52,479 nucleotides of DNA from an uncultured Nitrososphaera sp. (lineage in GTDB: Archaea; Thermoproteota; Nitrososphaeria; Nitrososphaerales; Nitrososphaeraceae). Where the stretch lies: the NCBI GenBank assembly GCA_946480575.1, contig CAMLKF010000007.1:1-52479 (forward strand). The letters run 5' to 3'. This document shows positions 49,856 to 52,479 of this stretch, piece by piece (the first letter of the stretch is position 1; each line of letters begins with the position of its first letter). The notes below the pieces were generated by a model that worked only from the letters and a program-made list of their open reading frames with translations, did no database searches and was not told the origin of the DNA. The position numbers and the translations under genes were made by a program.

Positions 49856-51499
49856 ATGTTTGACAACAGGATCTTTCTGGACAGGTTTTCTAAGGAAGAA
49901 GCGGCAGCTCTGAAAGGTCATTTCTCAAACGTTGACAAGGCCGTTTTCGCCATAATTACGCCAAAGCAGGTCGATAGAGGGGCGTTGATGTCAAGGTACT
50001 CGCGCACGGACAAGACTATGCGCCGGGTTTTCTTGGATGAATTTGCAATGAACCCGAACAGGGGAGAGGAATTTTACAGGCGCGTCCTGCTCGAATACGG
50101 CGACGACTCAGTTGCCGAGCTCGGAGAGGCTCAGGTGGCCGTTGAAGGCATTTCCAACATCGCGGCAAAAAAGATCGAGGACCGCAGAATCGGACTATCC
50201 TACTTGGAGAAATCGTCCCGCTATGTCGCATTTGGCCAGAAGGTCGGCGGCTATTACAGGTACTGCAGGGAAGAGGGCATTATGGCGTCAAGCCACGCTG
50301 ACCGATACCTTGAGACCTGCGACCATTCGTTTGACGTTTACAGCAAGAGCATACAGACGCTGCAGACATTCCTGAAGGAAAGGGAGCCGATTGATCGCTT
50401 CAACTTCTTTGACTCTGCATCACAGCACGAAGTGCCCTTTGGCAGCTTGAAATCAGAAGAGGATGTCGAGGCTGCCAAGCGCATATACAACGTCACGATA
50501 AAGGCCAAGGGGCTCGATCTTTTGCGCGGTCTTTTGCCTGCCGCAACGATGACAAACGTCGGCATTACCGGCAACGGCAGGGCATTTGAATACCTGCTTA
50601 CCCTGATGTACAGCTCGAGGCTGAAAGAGCTAAGGTCGATTGCCGAACAGCTGTTTGGCGAGCTCAATGCAGTCATTCCTTCGTTTATTCGTCGGGCAAA
50701 CGACAGGTACGGCCAGGCGCTGCAAGAGTACATAGCAAAGACCGAAGGCGCAGTCAGCAAGTTGGTAGAAAATCATCTCTCCGGGCTTGTTACAGAAGAA
50801 AACCCCGAGCCTGTGAGGTTGCTTGATCATGAGGACAATTTCCAAGCGGAAGTAAAGGTCGCCTCTGCAATCCTGTACGAGCAGGCAAAGGGTCAGTCGC
50901 TTCATCGGATAACCAACTATGTCAAGTCGATGCCAAAGGAGGACAGGAACCGGATAATCAGGTCATATGCTGAGTTTCGCACAAACCGCCGGCACAGGCC
51001 GGGGAGGGCATTTGAAATGATCGACTATACTTTCGAGCTGTTCACGAACTTTGGCATGTTCCGCGACCTGCACCGCCATCGGGTTCTCACGATGGAGCGG
51101 CAATTTCTGTCAACAAGGCACGGCTATGACCTCCCGCCCCAGCTCATGCAGGCCGGGCTTGATAAGGACTTTCAGGATTGCATGTACCTCTCAAAGAGCG
51201 TCTATGAAGCAATTGCCAAAACGATGCCTGAAGAGGCACAGTACGTCGTCAATTTTGCCTACCGCTACCCTTACTTTATCAAGATGAACCTGCGGGAAGC
51301 GTGCCATCTGATAGAGCTGCGGACGGCTCCGCAGGGCCACCCTGACTACCGTGCAGTGTGCCAGAGGATGTACGGCGAGATCAAGCGGGTTCACCCGACA
51401 CTTGCCGAGGGGATCAAGTTTGCCGACATGAACGCCTACCAGCTCGAGAGGTTCGATGCCGAGAAAAAGACTGAGAAGAAGCGTCAGCAGTCTGGTTAG
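49856..51499 (+). CDS. Tandem ThyX-like flavin-dependent thymidylate synthase
   Basis: ThyX makes dTMP from dUMP using FAD. This 547-residue protein contains two ThyX-like halves. The N-terminal half ([44 protein letters not shown]) aligns with the ThyX signature but has RRI in place of RHR, keeping the two Ser and the Arg. The C-terminal half ([21 protein letters not shown]) keeps RHR but loses the serines. The substrate-side motifs ([33 protein letters not shown]) are present. The start at 49856 (ATG) is preferred over TTG at 49835 because a TATA (TTTTTATTA) precedes it. No single half has a complete motif, so activity may need both halves or may be lost. Confidence 0.88.
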   Translation: MFDNRIFLDRFSKEEAAALKGHFSNVDKAVFAIITPKQVDRGALMSRYSRTDKTMRRVFLDEFAMNPNRGEEFYRRVLLEYGDDSVAELGEAQVAVEGISNIAAKKIEDRRIGLSYLEKSSRYVAFGQKVGGYYRYCREEGIMASSHADRYLETCDHSFDVYSKSIQTLQTFLKEREPIDRFNFFDSASQHEVPFGSLKSEEDVEAAKRIYNVTIKAKGLDLLRGLLPAATMTNVGITGNGRAFEYLLTLMYSSRLKELRSIAEQLFGELNAVIPSFIRRANDRYGQALQEYIAKTEGAVSKLVENHLSGLVTEENPEPVRLLDHEDNFQAEVKVASAILYEQAKGQSLHRITNYVKSMPKEDRNRIIRSYAEFRTNRRHRPGRAFEMIDYTFELFTNFGMFRDLHRHRVLTMERQFLSTRHGYDLPPQLMQAGLDKDFQDCMYLSKSVYEAIAKTMPEEAQYVVNFAYRYPYFIKMNLREACHLIELRTAPQGHPDYRAVCQRMYGEIKRVHPTLAEGIKFADMNAYQLERFDAEKKTEKKRQQSG

Positions 51500-51588
51500 C
51501 CATTGTATGGTTTTTAATGCCATTAGATGGTAGTAAACACCGATGTTAACCAACGTTTATATAATGCCATTTAATACCATTAGATGGT
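51499..51588 (+). promoter_or_regulatory. Three-copy palindromic operator before the phasin-like gene
   Basis: CCAT-N3-ATGG occurs at 51500-51510, 51520-51530 and 51577-51587. The third copy is a complete ACCAT-TAG-ATGGT palindrome. The first two centres are 20 bases apart. A TATA (TTTATATA, 51557-51563) lies between the second and third, and the third overlaps the ATG at 51584, the expected transcription start. Confidence 0.75.
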
Positions 51589-52054
51589 AATCAAAATGGT
51601 CGACAAGACAATCAAGGATGAAGGAAGAGCAGACGTTCGCGATGTGTACGATACAATGAGGGACAACCTCATCAGAACAGTAGACGAGTTCGCAAGGGTT
51701 CAGCCGCAGTACTCCCAGTCAATTTCTAACCTTCAGCTGGACTACATCCAGACAACCAAGAACATGATCCAGACTTCATTTTCTGCCCAGAAGCAGTTTG
51801 CAAGCGCCTGGAACGTGCCAGGAGTGCCATACGGCGACCTGTACACCAGGCAGTCAAACGAAATGACTAACAACGCCATCAGATCGGTCGGTATCAACAA
51901 CCAGCTGACAATCAACGCACTGGACGCAGCAAGAGAGAACTTGAAGATCTATAACAGGACTGTTGACGCAGTCACCGACTTTTCCACCAACGTCGCAAAG
52001 GCTTGGACAACTTTCTTTGCCCAGCAGCAAGCCCAGTTCACGAGACAGGCATAG
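51584..52054 (+). CDS. Phasin-like protein
   Basis: The 156-residue protein is almost wholly helical and contains long amphipathic segments: RDNLIRTVDEFARVQPQYSQSISNLQLDYIQTTKNMIQTSFSAQKQFA, then INNQLTINALDAARENLKIYNRTVDAVTDFSTNVAKAWTTFFAQQQAQF. The composition and FAQQQ-type end resemble phasins that coat polyhydroxyalkanoate granules. Nitrososphaera relatives are known to carry PHA synthase genes; none is in this window. The start at 51584 (ATG in MVIKMVDK) lies at the probable transcription start; the ATG at 51596 is an alternative. Expression is probably controlled by the three palindromes. Confidence 0.75.
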   Translation: MVIKMVDKTIKDEGRADVRDVYDTMRDNLIRTVDEFARVQPQYSQSISNLQLDYIQTTKNMIQTSFSAQKQFASAWNVPGVPYGDLYTRQSNEMTNNAIRSVGINNQLTINALDAARENLKIYNRTVDAVTDFSTNVAKAWTTFFAQQQAQFTRQA

Positions 52055-52067
52055 AGGCCCGTCTCCC

Positions 52068-52093
52068 TTCTCTCCTTTTTTCTTTTATTCTTC
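52068..52093 (+). terminator. T-rich terminator after the phasin-like gene
   Basis: A pyrimidine tract TTCTCTCCTTTTTTTCTTTT follows the stop codon by about 14 bases and extends with ATTCTTC. Runs of T of this kind act as intrinsic terminators in archaea. The remaining bases to 52211 show no gene. Confidence 0.6.
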
Positions 52094-52211
52094 TAACCTG
52101 CCTGCATTTTTGATGCATTCGGTGCAACGAAATGCACTTACTAAATAATGTAACTTATTGCCTTCAACAAGGAGGTATAAAGTCGTAAATCCCTATGTGG
52201 TATGCCACAAA

Positions 52212-52334
52212 ATGAAGAAGCAGTACGGTTGGGGTAGCCATGAAAAATGGCAAAGATGTGTCGACGGGATAAAAAAGACCAATAAAAGAAAAAGGAAGAG
52301 TTGGCTATGTATAGAACGACCTGACAATCCCTGA
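52212..52334 (+). CDS. Possible small basic protein, 40 aa
   Basis: The frame reads MKKQYGWGSHEKWQRCVDGI, then KKTNKRKRKSWLCIERPDNP, with two Trp and a Lys/Arg-rich centre. A TATA-like GGTATAAAG lies about 35 bases upstream. The composition looks protein-like, and relatives are plausible in this group, but I cannot confirm. Confidence 0.4.
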   Translation: MKKQYGWGSHEKWQRCVDGIKKTNKRKRKSWLCIERPDNP

Positions 52335-52361
52335 CAGATCTTTTTTCTGTAATCTTTTTCT

Positions 52362-52416
52362 TGATATCACGTATATCATTATATAATGATATCATGTAGA
52401 CTGATTCTTGATATCA
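52362..52416. promoter_or_regulatory. Three TGATATCA palindromes at the window end
   Basis: TGATATCA occurs at 52362-52369, 52387-52394 and 52409-52416. The middle one overlaps a 20-bp palindrome (52373-52392, ATATCATT-ATAT-AATGATAT) that also contains a TATA-like element. They probably form an operator cluster for a gene beyond the window edge. Confidence 0.55.
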
Positions 52417-52479
52417 AAAATGGGTCAAAATTGCTGTGCGAAACCAATGTAGAGTCCACTATACAGGCTTGTAGAGCCA

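Noticed and set aside
1..52479. CRISPR array
   Set aside because: No regularly spaced direct repeats were seen; the only repeats are the 366-bp pair, the 17-bp pair and short operators.
1..52479. Insertion sequences or complete transposases
   Set aside because: No DDE or HUH transposase and no terminal inverted repeats with target duplications were found. The only mobile-element traces are the integrase-like fragment and the 17-bp repeat pair.

Overview
The window looks like chromosomal DNA of an archaeon of the Thaumarchaeota (Nitrososphaerota), most likely a Nitrososphaera-type soil ammonia oxidiser. The archaeal assignment rests on genes read directly: TFB, Spt5 with NGN and KOW domains, ribosomal proteins L19e and L32e, the termination nuclease aCPSF1, glycerol-1-phosphate dehydrogenase, DTD2-type D-aminoacyl-tRNA deacylase, archaeal PheS/PheT and TrpRS, archaeal SepF and archaeal-type phosphopantetheine adenylyltransferase. 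The finer placement is an inference from the HTH_45 regulators, the multicopper oxidase plus ZIP pair, the phasin-like protein, and the many leaderless ATG, GTG or TTG starts about 25 nt downstream of TATA boxes. No amo, rRNA or CRISPR locus is present.

Layout. 0-5 kb: a possible integrase fragment, a ferredoxin fusion, a large family-2 glycosyltransferase, and a ~0.95 kb segment bounded by a 17-bp direct repeat that duplicates the 3' end of the glycosyltransferase gene. 5-9 kb: an uncharacterised four-gene cassette (winged helix, AAA+ ATPase, zinc finger, unknown), then small proteins and tRNA-Gly. 9-13.3 kb: unknown genes, then an overlapping tetrapyrrole operon (siroheme dehydrogenase, hemA, hemB). 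13.3-16.1 kb: Spt5, D-aminoacyl-tRNA deacylase, alkylguanine transferase, and L32e-L19e. 16-21 kb: a pseudogene, a GvpD/KaiC-like ATPase, two HTH_45 regulators, a PPP phosphatase and TFB. 21-27.7 kb: an egghead-like glycosyltransferase, RNase Z, PRPP synthetase, secreted and membrane proteins. 27.7-31.3 kb: a metal locus (multicopper oxidase and ZIP transporter) behind a perfect DtxR-like palindrome, and a secreted FxLYD-type protein.

32.6-35.8 kb is a decay zone: an EF-1A/SelB-like pseudogene, a DUF99 gene with no canonical start, a zinc-ribbon membrane pseudogene and a small broken gene, around an intron-containing tRNA-Cys. 35.8-46.8 kb holds core genes: lipid G1P dehydrogenase, TRAM protein, aCPSF1, SepF, a PP-loop thiolase-like enzyme, PheST and TrpS. 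46.9-52.5 kb holds a sugar dehydrogenase with a nonsense codon in its signal peptide, CoaD, a second ferredoxin fusion, a tandem ThyX, and a phasin-like gene with a repeated palindromic operator.

The most striking structural feature is a 366-bp sequence, identical base for base, present in inverted orientation at 1450-1815 and 49126-49491. It encodes the ferredoxin domain of two otherwise unrelated fusion proteins. The best candidates for undescribed biology are the 5.1-8.1 kb cassette, the shared ferredoxin module, the tandem ThyX with complementary motif losses, and the two palindromic regulons (multicopper oxidase/ZIP and phasin).
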